Below, piece after piece: positions 41,476-49,931 of a DNA stretch of 54,331 nt. Source of the stretch: a virus; the IMG/VR virus record IMGVR_UViG_3300032048_000004, positions 1 to 54,331 of that record; one strand, written 5' to 3'. The first letter of the stretch is position 1. Each line of letters opens with the position of its first letter. The notes below the pieces were generated by a model that saw only the letters and a program-made list of their open reading frames with translations, had not been told where the DNA came from and searched no databases. Both the position numbers and the translations under genes were made by a program.

Positions 41476-42068
41476 TCGTTCTCCATTGATTCAAACATGC
41501 CAATTGTAGATCTGTTGCCGCCATACAAACCGCCGATGGGGTCTTTGGGAATAACGCCTTTGTTTGCACTATGCTCAACGTCACCAAGACTTGTAGTATT
41601 CTCTGGTTCTGTTACCCGATCGGTTTCCTCATCGGCCATTCTGGAACTATACATGAAATAAGGTCTTTCCTCGTTCATAAACTTTCCAATGCCGAATGTA
41701 ATCGTTTGTACTGGATCTGCTCCGTTGAATGTCTCAGCAATATATCGCCCCTCCATGGAGCCGTATACATTGCCGCTTCGCACAGATGTTATATCAATAA
41801 GACCCTTCTTTCCAAGATATTTAAAAAACCTATCTTGAGAGTCATATACATCTTCAGTGAGATGATCTTTTGCCACGACCAATACCTTGCTGCTACCTGG
41901 CATTATGATAACATCAATATCAATATGATCAGTGATCATAAGATTGCCATCCATCGATTTTCTAATTTTTAATTCAAGCGAGGCTTGTGGTTTGGGTTCC
42001 TCGACGACCTCTTCTTCGGCATTTGCTGCTGCAATAGCCTCTTCACCAACTGCTATTGAAATAGGCAT
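41472..42068 (-). CDS. Unknown protein of the head gene cluster
   Basis: 198 residues. Short acidic N-terminus (EEEVVEEPKP), then a beta-rich central part (LELKIRKSMDGNLMITDHIDIDVIIMPGSSKVLVV; SGNVYGSMEGRYIAETF; VQTITFGIGKFM) and a disordered end. No family recognised. The start has GGAGGT at good spacing and forms TAATG with the upstream stop. Co-transcribed between the portal-linked gene and the membrane protein. A minor head role is inference from position. Confidence 0.6.
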   Translation of the reverse strand: MPISIAVGEEAIAAANAEEEVVEEPKPQASLELKIRKSMDGNLMITDHIDIDVIIMPGSSKVLVVAKDHLTEDVYDSQDRFFKYLGKKGLIDITSVRSGNVYGSMEGRYIAETFNGADPVQTITFGIGKFMNEERPYFMYSSRMADEETDRVTEPENTTSLGDVEHSANKGVIPKDPIGGLYGGNRSTIGMFESMENE

Positions 42069-42907
42069 TAGGAGTTGACCTCCCGAACCAAATCTTGAAT
42101 CTTAAGGATTTTTCGAATTTGTTCTTCATCGACCACCTCTTGAGCAAACGACTCAAGCATTTCAACAACCTTGTCTGTGCTCTGGATCATGTTATCGTCA
42201 GAGTTGATTTCTTCAGCTTCCTTGGAGGCTGAAACTTCCTCTTTTAATCTTCCGATTTCTTCATTAAGATAGGTTTTCAATTCAAGTCCGTTGTCAACAA
42301 AAGATAGAATATATTTACTCAAGAGGTCTTTTTGTTCTTCGTGCAGTTCATCGCTATAAGATTCATTAAACTTGTTGGTAAAGGTCTTATAGGTCAGGTT
42401 GCTAATGTGGTGCATCTGATCAGGTCGCTCATTGTCTTTGATCATGTTACAGATAATTTTGTTTTCGAGGAGGACACGATCCTTCATCCTAATTCCGTCG
42501 CTAAATATTTGTGATAGTGTTGCGAGGTTTTTATAGTTGGGAACAAAGTTCGCATAGGTTGAATCACCGACTTCCTTATTGATATCATCAACAAGTGCAG
42601 ACTGGGCTGAGAAGATATCATCATTAGACAGGGTGGAATACATCCTCTTTGCCTCCAATAATATTCTTTCAGCAGTGATTCTATCTGTATCTCTAGCTTC
42701 ATTAACAGATCTATAAAGATCTAATTCTTGAAACAATATACCACTCTTTTTGAAATGCTTTTTAAGAACTTTTGAGATAGCAACTCTCTGATCAGTATCG
42801 CTGGCGATGGATGCTTTTGTTAGCTCCTTCACCAGTGCTTCAAACAAGAAGGCGGTGTTCCGCTTCTTATTGTGTTTGAGCTTTTTACTCTTTTTCTGAT
42901 TGGCCAT
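42068..42907 (-). CDS. Unknown helical protein following the portal gene
   Basis: About 279 residues from the ATG of MANQKKSKKLKHNKK, preferred over an upstream in-frame start because it limits the overlap with the portal gene to 23 bases and follows GGAG. After a strongly basic N-terminus comes TAFLFEALVKELTKASI and a mainly helical, acidic body with heptad-like stretches (LKTYLNEEIGRLKEEVSASKEAEEINSDD). No known family. Position suggests a prohead core or connector-associated protein, but this is only inference. Confidence 0.65.
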   Translation of the reverse strand: MANQKKSKKLKHNKKRNTAFLFEALVKELTKASIASDTDQRVAISKVLKKHFKKSGILFQELDLYRSVNEARDTDRITAERILLEAKRMYSTLSNDDIFSAQSALVDDINKEVGDSTYANFVPNYKNLATLSQIFSDGIRMKDRVLLENKIICNMIKDNERPDQMHHISNLTYKTFTNKFNESYSDELHEEQKDLLSKYILSFVDNGLELKTYLNEEIGRLKEEVSASKEAEEINSDDNMIQSTDKVVEMLESFAQEVVDEEQIRKILKIQDLVREVNS

Positions 42908-44822
42908 CGTCTTTTTTCTCCAAGTTTTGAATGAGGTTTTTAATATCTGCCGATACCTCAAAGAGTTTCTTTTCCTCTTTATCATAATTAGTATTAATTT
43001 TAGATTCGGCAATATTAAGACCCGTTAAGCCCATAATATCCTGTGCACCTTTAAAGGTGTTTCTGGTGGTAGAGCTTGCAGTCTCAGCAGACCACTGAGC
43101 TTTGTTGTGCTTTCGTCTTCCACCTGCTGCTCTTTGATCTCCACCACGTTGTGAAACGCCGCCGATATTCTTTGGAACATATTTCTTGCCCTTAGATTTT
43201 GGTGTGGTTGTCTCAATATTTCTATTTGCTGGTGCTGCGAGGAGCGGGCTGTCACCGCCTTCGCCTTCGTCACCAAGATCTAAGTCTCCGCCGAGATCTT
43301 CATCGCCGCCGAGATCCATGTCTCCGCCAAGGTCGTCACCGAAGTCACCACCGAGATCTCCTCCACCTTCGCCGCCTTCGGCTGCTCCCTCAAGTTGCTG
43401 GTCAAGCCAAGCATCGTAGAACATTTCTCTCTGATTTTGGATAACTTCTTCATCAGACATTCCAAAGAAGTTCTTGGAAATCCATCGTCGGCTGAAGAAC
43501 TTCTCAGTTGCTCCACTGGCAACATCAAATTTAGTTTTCCAATGCTCAAGTTCTTGAAGCTCTGCAATCTTTGAAGGATTATTCAGAAATAATTTAAAAT
43601 TAATCAAATCTTCGTTTCTATACCCAAGCGTATAAAGATGGACAATACCAATCTTCTCAAGTTCGGAAACAATCGCTCGCTGGAGCCTCTGGATGGTTCG
43701 TGCAAAGCGAATGTCCTTCTGTGCGAGGGTTGCCTTGTCTTCATCTGCACCTTCTGCTCGTGATAGGTAGGACGCTGGGACTTTAAGCGCAGAGAAGAGT
43801 TTATCTCTGAGATATTTAACATCGTCAATATCACCAGTATATTGACCACCTGCGAGGGTTTCAATTCTGGTTGAACCAGAACCACCACGGACAGGAATAA
43901 AATAATCCTCATCAATACTCATTGGATTGTATCTCAAGTCAACACGACCAGTGGTTGGATCGACAACTTGGTTTCGCTTCAGTTGAGTCTTGGCCTTCTC
44001 CATGAATTGCTCAACATCTTGTGGTGCGATCGTTCCAACGTCAAAGTAAAATACTCGGCGCTCTGGTGAACGAACAATACGATACGCCATCATAGCGTCT
44101 TCGAGAAGGGTGAGTTGGCGCCAGATTCTTCGAGCAGGTTCAACAACTGCCGTTCCATATGGGGCAAATTTATCATTGCCAAGGATTCGGAAGTGTGCGA
44201 TTTGCCAATTCTCAAAAGTCATTCCACCAGAGTTCCACTGGTATTGGACATAATTTGCATTAGTTTGGTCTTGACCTTCCATTCTTTCGACCTCAATCGA
44301 GGGTAGACCAATGGCACTGCGGATTCCATGATGGTCGTCGATCTCAAGATATAAAAAGAAATCACCATACTTGCACATAGTTCTCGCCCAACCAAAAAGA
44401 TTGTGATCTACATTGAGGATGTTGTGATAGAGTGCGCTTAGGATATCTTTAATTTCTTGGTTATGGCAGTCAATTGTCATGAGCGGGGTGAGTTTTGTCG
44501 AGGTTGTAATCTCATCTGCATAAATATCCAAAGCAGATGCAATCTCTGGTGTGTACTCCATTTGATCGAAATCCTGATAACGAAGAGTTCTATCTTGCTG
44601 CATAAGTGCATGGGAGTTGAGAGCATCAAAGGGGTTGTAAGCAGTCTTTTTAAAGTTAAGACCTTGTGCTGACTTGAAGTCTCCAGCATACTTATCAAGC
44701 TGTCGTCGTCGGAACCGTCGCTGTGTTTGCGCTCTATAATTAATAATAGGACCAGAAAATAGTCTGGTTAGTTGTCGAAACAATAATGAATCTTGATTTC
44801 TTGGATTTTTGTTATCTGCCAT
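42885..44822 (-). CDS. gp20: Portal vertex protein (gp20-like)
   Basis: 645 residues (T4 gp20 524). Seen: YTPEIASALDIYADEITT, DHNLFGWARTMCKYGDFFLYLE, WQIAHFRILGNDKFAPYGTAVVEPARRIWRQLTLLEDAMMAYRIVRSPERRVFYFDVG, and LKVPASYLSRAEGADEDKATLAQKDIRFARTIQRLQRAIVSELEKIG, all typical of T4-type portals. An acidic Gly/Asp repeat tract (about 485-535, units like GGDxDLGGD) and a basic tail follow the core, extra to T4. The portal is the DNA gate at one head vertex. It begins three bases after the terminase stop. Confidence 0.95.
   Translation of the reverse strand: MADNKNPRNQDSLLFRQLTRLFSGPIINYRAQTQRRFRRRQLDKYAGDFKSAQGLNFKKTAYNPFDALNSHALMQQDRTLRYQDFDQMEYTPEIASALDIYADEITTSTKLTPLMTIDCHNQEIKDILSALYHNILNVDHNLFGWARTMCKYGDFFLYLEIDDHHGIRSAIGLPSIEVERMEGQDQTNANYVQYQWNSGGMTFENWQIAHFRILGNDKFAPYGTAVVEPARRIWRQLTLLEDAMMAYRIVRSPERRVFYFDVGTIAPQDVEQFMEKAKTQLKRNQVVDPTTGRVDLRYNPMSIDEDYFIPVRGGSGSTRIETLAGGQYTGDIDDVKYLRDKLFSALKVPASYLSRAEGADEDKATLAQKDIRFARTIQRLQRAIVSELEKIGIVHLYTLGYRNEDLINFKLFLNNPSKIAELQELEHWKTKFDVASGATEKFFSRRWISKNFFGMSDEEVIQNQREMFYDAWLDQQLEGAAEGGEGGGDLGGDFGDDLGGDMDLGGDEDLGGDLDLGDEGEGGDSPLLAAPANRNIETTTPKSKGKKYVPKNIGGVSQRGGDQRAAGGRRKHNKAQWSAETASSTTRNTFKGAQDIMGLTGLNIAESKINTNYDKEEKKLFEVSADIKNLIQNLEKKDDGQSEKE
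43257..43385 (-). repeat. In-frame GGD/DLGGD repeat tract in the portal gene
   Basis: On the plus strand a run of closely similar units (such as CCGCCGAGATCT, CCGCCAAGGTC) encodes repeated Gly-Gly-Asp and Asp-Leu-Gly-Gly-Asp in the portal C-terminal region. The DNA-level similarity suggests growth by slippage or unequal exchange. Confidence 0.6.
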
Positions 44823-44825
44823 TTG

Positions 44826-46403
44826 TTATCCCTTACTGACCCATAAAAATGGTTCTAGTTCTTTTATTTGTGCTGCGTACTCTCTCGCCTTGTCGTAACC
44901 AGTTTGGCCTTTTATTTTTGTATCCAGAGTTGTATCGCTTCTGCTAATGCCATTAAGCAAAGCTTCGCTATATTCTGCATCTCTCTTGTTCGCAACCAGC
45001 GCAGTATCACGAACCCAACATCCAATTGCCATTGCCATGGTAAGGTCGTCGTTATAACCTCTCATCGCTTCCGGTCTTCCATTATTCCAAACGAAAGTTT
45101 TCAGTTCACCAGCGAACCTATTTGACATTACTGTAATTAGGTCATTCCTGACGAATTCCTCCAATTTTGCGATAATTAATGGTCTTGTTTTCATAGAAGT
45201 TGTGAATCCAGGTACAACACCTGCTCTGGAACTAACATCATATCCCTCGACATACTCGTTGGTTGACTTGATTGAGTGATATACGTTGGGATATTCCATG
45301 TCCAACAGCTTTGTGAGAACTGAATATCCAATGTTATTATTCTCCACAATGATCATGCAATCACCATAGGATTTCCCTGCGTCGAAGAGCATTGTTGCAA
45401 ACGTATTCAAGTCTGGCTTACCTTGATATTCTGCGACCTGTCTCATATTCGTAACATCGATTATATGATAGACAGAATAGTCTCGTCCGTCGCCTCGTGC
45501 AACGTCTGCCGTGATCAGGTATGAACTCTCTGGTTTAAAGTTTTCCCAAATATATAAGTTTCTATCGAATCCTGCTCGGTGTTCTGGTGGTGTCACGGTA
45601 TTGAAGATCCTTTCAAGATCCTCTCCTGAAATGACTGTTTCACCAGACATGTTAAAGTTACACTCAAGCTCTTGTGCGATCTCACGCCTTGACATGTTTC
45701 TGGTTTCTTTTTCAAACCACGCCATGTCTCTCTCTGGGTGTTGATCCCAAGTGAGTCGAGTTGTTACAAAGTCATTTTGCTCTTCTTCAGCCTCAGTATA
45801 GATTTTGTGAAACCAGTTACCAACACCATTGGGTGTGGAGAGTGCAATGCAATTACCGCCAGTAGAGAGCGTAGGGTATAGGCCCATCCACAGTTCATTC
45901 AACCCTTCAATGTGTGCGGCCTCATCGAGAACGAGCAGTGACAGTGCCTCAGAACGGCCAGCATCGCCGCTGGTTGAAGATGCTTTGATAATGGAGCCAT
46001 TTGAAAGCTCAAAGGATGTTCTGTTGTCTGTGGAGATTCTTGCGATCATCAACCAGTCTGGCAGGTTCTTTAAGATCTGCTTTACTTTTTTGACAAGGTT
46101 GGTTGCGGTGGAAAACTTGGTGGCCATGACAAGAACATTCTTGTCTCTGTGAAAAAGCATGAGCCATACGACATACCCAGCAGTAACAGTTGAAATACCC
46201 AACTGTCTTGCTTTTAAAATAATATTAAATCTTGAATCCTGAAATGACTGGAGGAGGTCATCTTGGAATGGGAAGGTCTTGAAGGGGATCAATCCCTTTT
46301 GTGGGTGGGAAATCTTTGTATAGGTATTTATGAAGTATACCGGATCACGTCCGCACTTCACAATCTCCTTGACAACTTCCTTTTTAGATAATTGGTATGA
46401 CAT
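44826..46403 (-). CDS. gp17: Terminase large subunit (gp17-like)
   Basis: 525 residues (T4 gp17 610). ATPase: adenine-binding FPFQDDLLQSF, Walker A KARQLGIST near 63-71, Walker B LLVLDEAAHIEG near 155, and coupling motif ALSTPNGVGNWFHKIY. Nuclease (RNase H fold): YLITADVARGDGRDYSVYHIIDV (first Asp), MIIVENNNIGYSVLTKL, and a C-terminal GYNDDLTMAMAIGCWV (last Asp pair). It pumps DNA through the portal and cuts headful lengths. Followed by the portal gene after three bases. Confidence 0.96.
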   Translation of the reverse strand: MSYQLSKKEVVKEIVKCGRDPVYFINTYTKISHPQKGLIPFKTFPFQDDLLQSFQDSRFNIILKARQLGISTVTAGYVVWLMLFHRDKNVLVMATKFSTATNLVKKVKQILKNLPDWLMIARISTDNRTSFELSNGSIIKASSTSGDAGRSEALSLLVLDEAAHIEGLNELWMGLYPTLSTGGNCIALSTPNGVGNWFHKIYTEAEEEQNDFVTTRLTWDQHPERDMAWFEKETRNMSRREIAQELECNFNMSGETVISGEDLERIFNTVTPPEHRAGFDRNLYIWENFKPESSYLITADVARGDGRDYSVYHIIDVTNMRQVAEYQGKPDLNTFATMLFDAGKSYGDCMIIVENNNIGYSVLTKLLDMEYPNVYHSIKSTNEYVEGYDVSSRAGVVPGFTTSMKTRPLIIAKLEEFVRNDLITVMSNRFAGELKTFVWNNGRPEAMRGYNDDLTMAMAIGCWVRDTALVANKRDAEYSEALLNGISRSDTTLDTKIKGQTGYDKAREYAAQIKELEPFLWVSKG

Positions 46404-46425
46404 ACACCCTGCTCTTTAAAGCGGT

Positions 46426-46923
46426 TTACTCTCTGCCAGCTTTGAGAATGTTTTCGATAGCTTCCTCAAGCTTGGCCTTTCCATCATCCATGTCGGACAC
46501 TTGATCGCCATAATTGCCGACTTTATAATCCTGTCGTGCAACAACCCAAGAGCGTTGACGGCTCATATTCTGAACATTAATATCAGATTCGCCTTCTCGC
46601 TTCAAGTTAAGATTGCTTCCAGTCTCAGTCTTATATTGCTTCTTGAGATAACTTTCAACAGCACTAATGTATCCATTGATATCATTCTCAAATCCGTTTC
46701 CATGAACTTCTTTCATGGTCACTTCACTGTTATAATAGATGCAGAGTTTATCTGCTGCGAGTCTAATAGAAAATCCGTCAACCACTCGTTTGTCAGTGAT
46801 AGCAACTTCTTCCTCTCGTCGCAATCCAATTTTAATTGGATCCCCATTTTCGTCAATCGCACCATCGTGGGTGTTTGACATAGCTTGTGAGATTCCTCTA
46901 ACAATTTCTAATACGGTAGCCAT
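46426..46923 (-). CDS. Unknown protein directly before the large terminase, gp16-sized
   Basis: 165 residues, the size (164) and position of T4 gp16, the small terminase, but without a helix-turn-helix or coiled-coil pattern that I can recognise. The first part is EIVRGISQAMSNTHDGAIDENGDPIKIGLRREE; the middle (FSIRLAADKLCIYYNSEVTMKEV) is beta-like; the end is a helical, acidic segment (DMDDGKAKLEEAIENILKAG). Strong AGGAGG site before the ATG. Small terminase or a head completion protein are both possible; evidence is positional. Confidence 0.55.
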   Translation of the reverse strand: MATVLEIVRGISQAMSNTHDGAIDENGDPIKIGLRREEEVAITDKRVVDGFSIRLAADKLCIYYNSEVTMKEVHGNGFENDINGYISAVESYLKKQYKTETGSNLNLKREGESDINVQNMSRQRSWVVARQDYKVGNYGDQVSDMDDGKAKLEEAIENILKAGRE

Positions 46924-46939
46924 TTTATTTCCTCCTCGA

Positions 46940-47134
46940 TTAATCCGACTCTTTATTAATCTGTTGAACTTCTGCTCGAAGTTGTTTTAACTCTTCACGA
47001 ATTACTTGACAAGCCTTTCGGAGTCTGACTCCTGCCGTCTTGTTGCCTTTCGATTCACATTTTAGTGCATCAATCTTTGCTTCTTCCAGCAAATCTATAA
47101 CACACTGTAGTCTCTCCAGTAAAGTACAATTCAT
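46940..47134 (-). CDS. Histone H1/Hc1-like small basic protein
   Basis: 64 residues, helical, with KCESKGNKTAGVRLRKACQVIREELKQLRAEVQ matching the Hc1-type pattern (GNKxAGxRxRKxxxxLxxxxKxxRxEIQ) of small bacterial histone H1-like proteins. Unlike chlamydial Hc1 it lacks the long Lys/Ala tail. It might bind DNA before packaging or act on the host nucleoid; neither is shown. Starts in a TAATG overlap with the CxxC gene. Confidence 0.55.
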   Translation of the reverse strand: MNCTLLERLQCVIDLLEEAKIDALKCESKGNKTAGVRLRKACQVIREELKQLRAEVQQINKESD

Positions 47135-47517
47135 TATTCTTCACCCTCAACCTCTTTAATCTTCCACTCTCGTCCTTCTATATGTTGAATATAGCAGTCA
47201 AAGCAACTATCGAATTTTTTCATATACAAATCATCTACCATGTTAAAAGAATATGTTTCACAATATGAGCAAACCCTGTTAGTCTTCTTCTTATTAAGTA
47301 GTTTCTTTGATACAAAAACGCCATCTAACTCAACCCTATCATCATCTTCTGATGCGCTATTAAGCTTTTCTGCGACCTTTTTCTGCTGCTCCAGGTACTC
47401 TGCCTCTTTCTTGTCATCCCAACCAGATTTGGGGTTTTTGACTGCAACTTTGCCATATTTCTTTGCAATGGCTTTTTCAATAGCTGCTATATCATTGAGG
47501 TCTTTACCCTTGCTCAC
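47134..47517 (-). CDS. Small zinc-ribbon-like protein
   Basis: 127 residues, GTG start in a GTGA overlap with the upstream gene. A helical Lys/Glu-rich N-terminal half is followed by a Cys cluster, RVCSYCETYSF and DSCFDCYIQHIEG (two CxxC pairs about 20 residues apart), probably a zinc ribbon. No known family. Co-transcribed between the membrane proteins and the Hc1-like gene. Confidence 0.6.
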   Translation of the reverse strand: MSKGKDLNDIAAIEKAIAKKYGKVAVKNPKSGWDDKKEAEYLEQQKKVAEKLNSASEDDDRVELDGVFVSKKLLNKKKTNRVCSYCETYSFNMVDDLYMKKFDSCFDCYIQHIEGREWKIKEVEGEE

Positions 47518-47960
47518 TGGATTCCATTCCCCTTTGTCAGCGCATAAACGAGGACTGTGGTTGAGATCGCACCAATAAAGAATACGCCCGCTGTGGTCAG
47601 GAAAGTTGACTTAGTTCCTTGGGTTTCAATGAGAAGATCGTTTGTTCTCTCAAGCTCCATGGCCAAGTAATCAATTTGCTTATCACGCAGATCAATCTGT
47701 AACTGTGTATTGATTTCCATTATCTCCATGTCAGTATCATACTTCAACTTCCATTTCCTTTGAATCATTTCGTACTCAGTGTTGATCAATGCCCATGCAT
47801 CGGGCAGCAAAATATATACATCATTCTTAAGTGTGAGGGTTGTTCCCTTCTCTGCAAATGAATACGAGAACTCTGGGAGGGTCTTCGTTTCACTTGCAAG
47901 TAGATTTGCTGGGAATGTTAATCCTAATATAAGGAATGGTATCATTAGTGATTTAATCAT
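47514..47960 (-). CDS. Secreted/membrane protein with coiled coil and C-terminal anchor
   Basis: 148 residues from the ATG of MIKSLM, which has GGAG eight bases upstream and overlaps the preceding gene by eight bases. A signal peptide (MIKSLMIPFLILGLTFPANLLAS) comes first, then a helical middle rich in Glu, Ile and Leu (MEIMEINTQLQIDLRDKQ) and a C-terminal membrane segment (TTAGVFFIGAISTTVLVYAL). It therefore lies mainly in the periplasm, held in the membrane. Together with the next two genes it may form a lysis or envelope group; a spanin-like role is possible, but no lipobox is seen in it. Confidence 0.6.
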   Translation of the reverse strand: MIKSLMIPFLILGLTFPANLLASETKTLPEFSYSFAEKGTTLTLKNDVYILLPDAWALINTEYEMIQRKWKLKYDTDMEIMEINTQLQIDLRDKQIDYLAMELERTNDLLIETQGTKSTFLTTAGVFFIGAISTTVLVYALTKGNGIQ

Positions 47961-48369
47961 CTTTGTTCTCCACTGTTGCGATAGAGTCGAGAGGCACATA
48001 GTTGAGCTTACCGAAGTTTCTCTCTATGTCCTCGACGACCTTTTTTCTCTCTTCGAACGTATCAGCAGCAAGGTATTCTTTCTTTCTCTTCGCCAGAGTT
48101 TCTTCCTGCTCTTTTGTTATCTCTTCTTCTTTTCGTCTTGCGTCACTCAGAATCTTCTTTTCAAGATCCTCGAACTCTGCTTGTCGATCCATCGTGTCTC
48201 TATACATTTGAAGTCTGCTCTTCTCAGACTCGCTTTTATTCTTCAAAACGAGTTCAGCAATCTTCTTGGAGCCGGATGTACCATAAGCAAAGATGGCGGC
48301 AATGAGCGCACCGCAAAGTGCGCCCACTGCAAAAAGATTATCTTTTATAAATCTTAACGCCTTCATCAT
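47953..48369 (-). CDS. Membrane-anchored coiled-coil protein, spanin-like in layout
   Basis: 138 residues from ATG 48369 (TAATG with the upstream stop); an in-frame ATG at 48387 has a ribosome site too close to be good. One membrane segment (FAVGALCGALIAAIFAYG) near the N-terminus is followed by about 90 residues of charged coiled coil (ARRKEEEITKEQEETLAKRKKEY). This is the layout of an inner-membrane spanin (i-spanin), but many small phage proteins look alike. The gene directly follows the holin-like gene, which supports the idea. Confidence 0.55.
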   Translation of the reverse strand: MMKALRFIKDNLFAVGALCGALIAAIFAYGTSGSKKIAELVLKNKSESEKSRLQMYRDTMDRQAEFEDLEKKILSDARRKEEEITKEQEETLAKRKKEYLAADTFEERKKVVEDIERNFGKLNYVPLDSIATVENKDD

Positions 48370-48584
48370 TACTTTCCATGTCTCCAAGTTGCAGCAATAT
48401 CTGCGACACCTTGAATTCCAATGTACGCCAATGAGATCGCAACCCAGTCACCAGACGCCAAGTTTGAATTAAACATGAGTCCGGTGGCTGTGAGCCACAC
48501 CATCAACTTACGGGAAACTACTTTCTTCTGGACTGTATCGAGCATCCCGCCTTCACCGATAACTCCATTAATTAAATTCTTCAT
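48369..48584 (-). CDS. Small membrane protein, holin candidate
   Basis: 71 residues. After VQKKVVSRKLMVWL comes a hydrophobic region with one or two membrane segments (VWLTATGLMFNSNLASGDWVAISLAYIGIQGVADI), ending in a short basic tail (ATWRHGK). Size and charge pattern are those of phage holins, but no endolysin is visible in the window, so the role is unproven. Strong AAGGAGAT site before the ATG. Confidence 0.55.
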   Translation of the reverse strand: MKNLINGVIGEGGMLDTVQKKVVSRKLMVWLTATGLMFNSNLASGDWVAISLAYIGIQGVADIAATWRHGK

Positions 48585-48596
48585 CTTATCTCCTTC

Positions 48597-49913
48597 TTAT
48601 TCGACAATACACATTTTTGTGGGTCGATTACACGATTTCGGATTGTTCTGATTGGTCGCAATGCAAGAAAAACCTCTTGCAGTGTCACACTCAGAATCAA
48701 TCTCACAAGTCGCAGTTGTTGTATATGCTGAATCAAGCACCGATTGGTGAACATAATTCAACTCTTTGCCAGCTTCTGGAACCTCACAGGTATATCCAGA
48801 GCCGCAATCCAATTCTTTCAGGTCATCCCCTGCTGCGTTTTTGATGCCTTGATTTTCACAAACAGCAACACACATTGGGTACAGATCGTTTCCATCAATT
48901 TGATAACTACCCCAACAATCTGTGTTAGCAGGGGTATCAGTAGCACCTGTTACAGCGCACATATCATACTCAGGCGCAGTGTTGCAAGGATTCTGTTGAG
49001 CGCATCGGACCATTCCTACACGGTCAAAAGCATCACAGAAGACTGCACTCTTGCCACACCAATGCTCAAACAGCGTACAGTAATCACCAGTGGCACCACT
49101 CTGAAATCGGAGTGGCGTACATTGAAACCCTTCAGAGCACTGAGTGGGATCTGAGTTTGCAGCATCGCATGTTCGGTAGTCGCTCATGTCATTGCTCATT
49201 GAAGCAACTCCAATATCTGAAACACTCTCGACGCCTTTAATAATTCCGGTTGGTGAGGGAATACATTCCTCATTTGACCCGCAGGTCGAAGCATAAGGAT
49301 CTGATCCTGATGGATCACAGATCGTCTTACATCGGAAATCAACCATCTCTTGGCCTGTAAATCCAGACCCAGTTGTATTAGAGATAAGATTAATCTTTGT
49401 TGCAGCACAACGTCCTTGACCGTCCGCACAGAGCGAGAAATTGTCCCAGCCGCAGACCTCATTGATTTGAGATTCCTTTTTGAAGCAGTGGCCGCCTGTG
49501 GAATTTGTAGCGATACATATACCAGGACCGCCTTCGATGTTACGACACTCTGAGTCTGCGAGACACGGAGTCATACAAACACTCGTTCTTGGATTCACTG
49601 AATGACAGTCCAACCCTTCATCACAGTTTCCCTGCTCAATGCCAGTACACGCTTGAAATTCCAACGCTGCTGGGATATCAACACAAGCGGTTGTTATCAC
49701 CTGACAGGTGCTAGATTCCTGATTGTACTCACAGGTGACGCTTCCTTCCTGATACTCTCGGCTATCATATAGATCGCACCGATATTCAGGATTTCCCGCC
49801 AAGGCTCCAGAGCAGTCAGCAGAACACATAACCTTTGGAACCATTTCCTTCTTCTCCTCGGCAGTGCAGGCAACAAGCCCTAGTGCGAGAAGCGCAAATA
49901 ATATTTTTTTCAC
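48597..49913 (-). CDS. Large cysteine-rich lipoprotein
   Basis: 438 residues from a GTG start with AAAGGAG six bases upstream. Signal peptide MKKILFALLALGLVAC ends in a lipobox (LVAC), so the protein should be lipid-anchored. The rest holds about 40 Cys in repeated units of the type C-x(5-8)-C-x(3-5)-C (for example ADSECRNIEGGPGICIA, DSECDTARGFSCIA), a disulfide-rich pattern of surface proteins common in Myxococcota/Bdellovibrionota-type bacteria. No enzyme motif. Such a protein is unusual for a phage and may come from the host; superinfection exclusion or surface change are possible roles. Confidence 0.75.
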   Translation of the reverse strand: MKKILFALLALGLVACTAEEKKEMVPKVMCSADCSGALAGNPEYRCDLYDSREYQEGSVTCEYNQESSTCQVITTACVDIPAALEFQACTGIEQGNCDEGLDCHSVNPRTSVCMTPCLADSECRNIEGGPGICIATNSTGGHCFKKESQINEVCGWDNFSLCADGQGRCAATKINLISNTTGSGFTGQEMVDFRCKTICDPSGSDPYASTCGSNEECIPSPTGIIKGVESVSDIGVASMSNDMSDYRTCDAANSDPTQCSEGFQCTPLRFQSGATGDYCTLFEHWCGKSAVFCDAFDRVGMVRCAQQNPCNTAPEYDMCAVTGATDTPANTDCWGSYQIDGNDLYPMCVAVCENQGIKNAAGDDLKELDCGSGYTCEVPEAGKELNYVHQSVLDSAYTTTATCEIDSECDTARGFSCIATNQNNPKSCNRPTKMCIVE

Positions 49914-49931
49914 TTTGTTCTCCTTTAACAT

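Noticed and set aside
42908-43012. N-terminal extension of the gene after the portal gene
   Set aside because: The 35 extra residues overlap the portal frame and are basic and low in complexity; the ATG at 42907 has a ribosome site and a short overlap.
46426-46923. Firm call of small terminase (gp16)
   Set aside because: Only size and position agree; no helix-turn-helix or central coiled coil can be seen.
47292-47305. A sixth copy of the ACTACTTA motif
   Set aside because: It lies inside the coding sequence of the CxxC protein, where Lys/Leu codons explain it, and is not near a start codon of a downstream gene.
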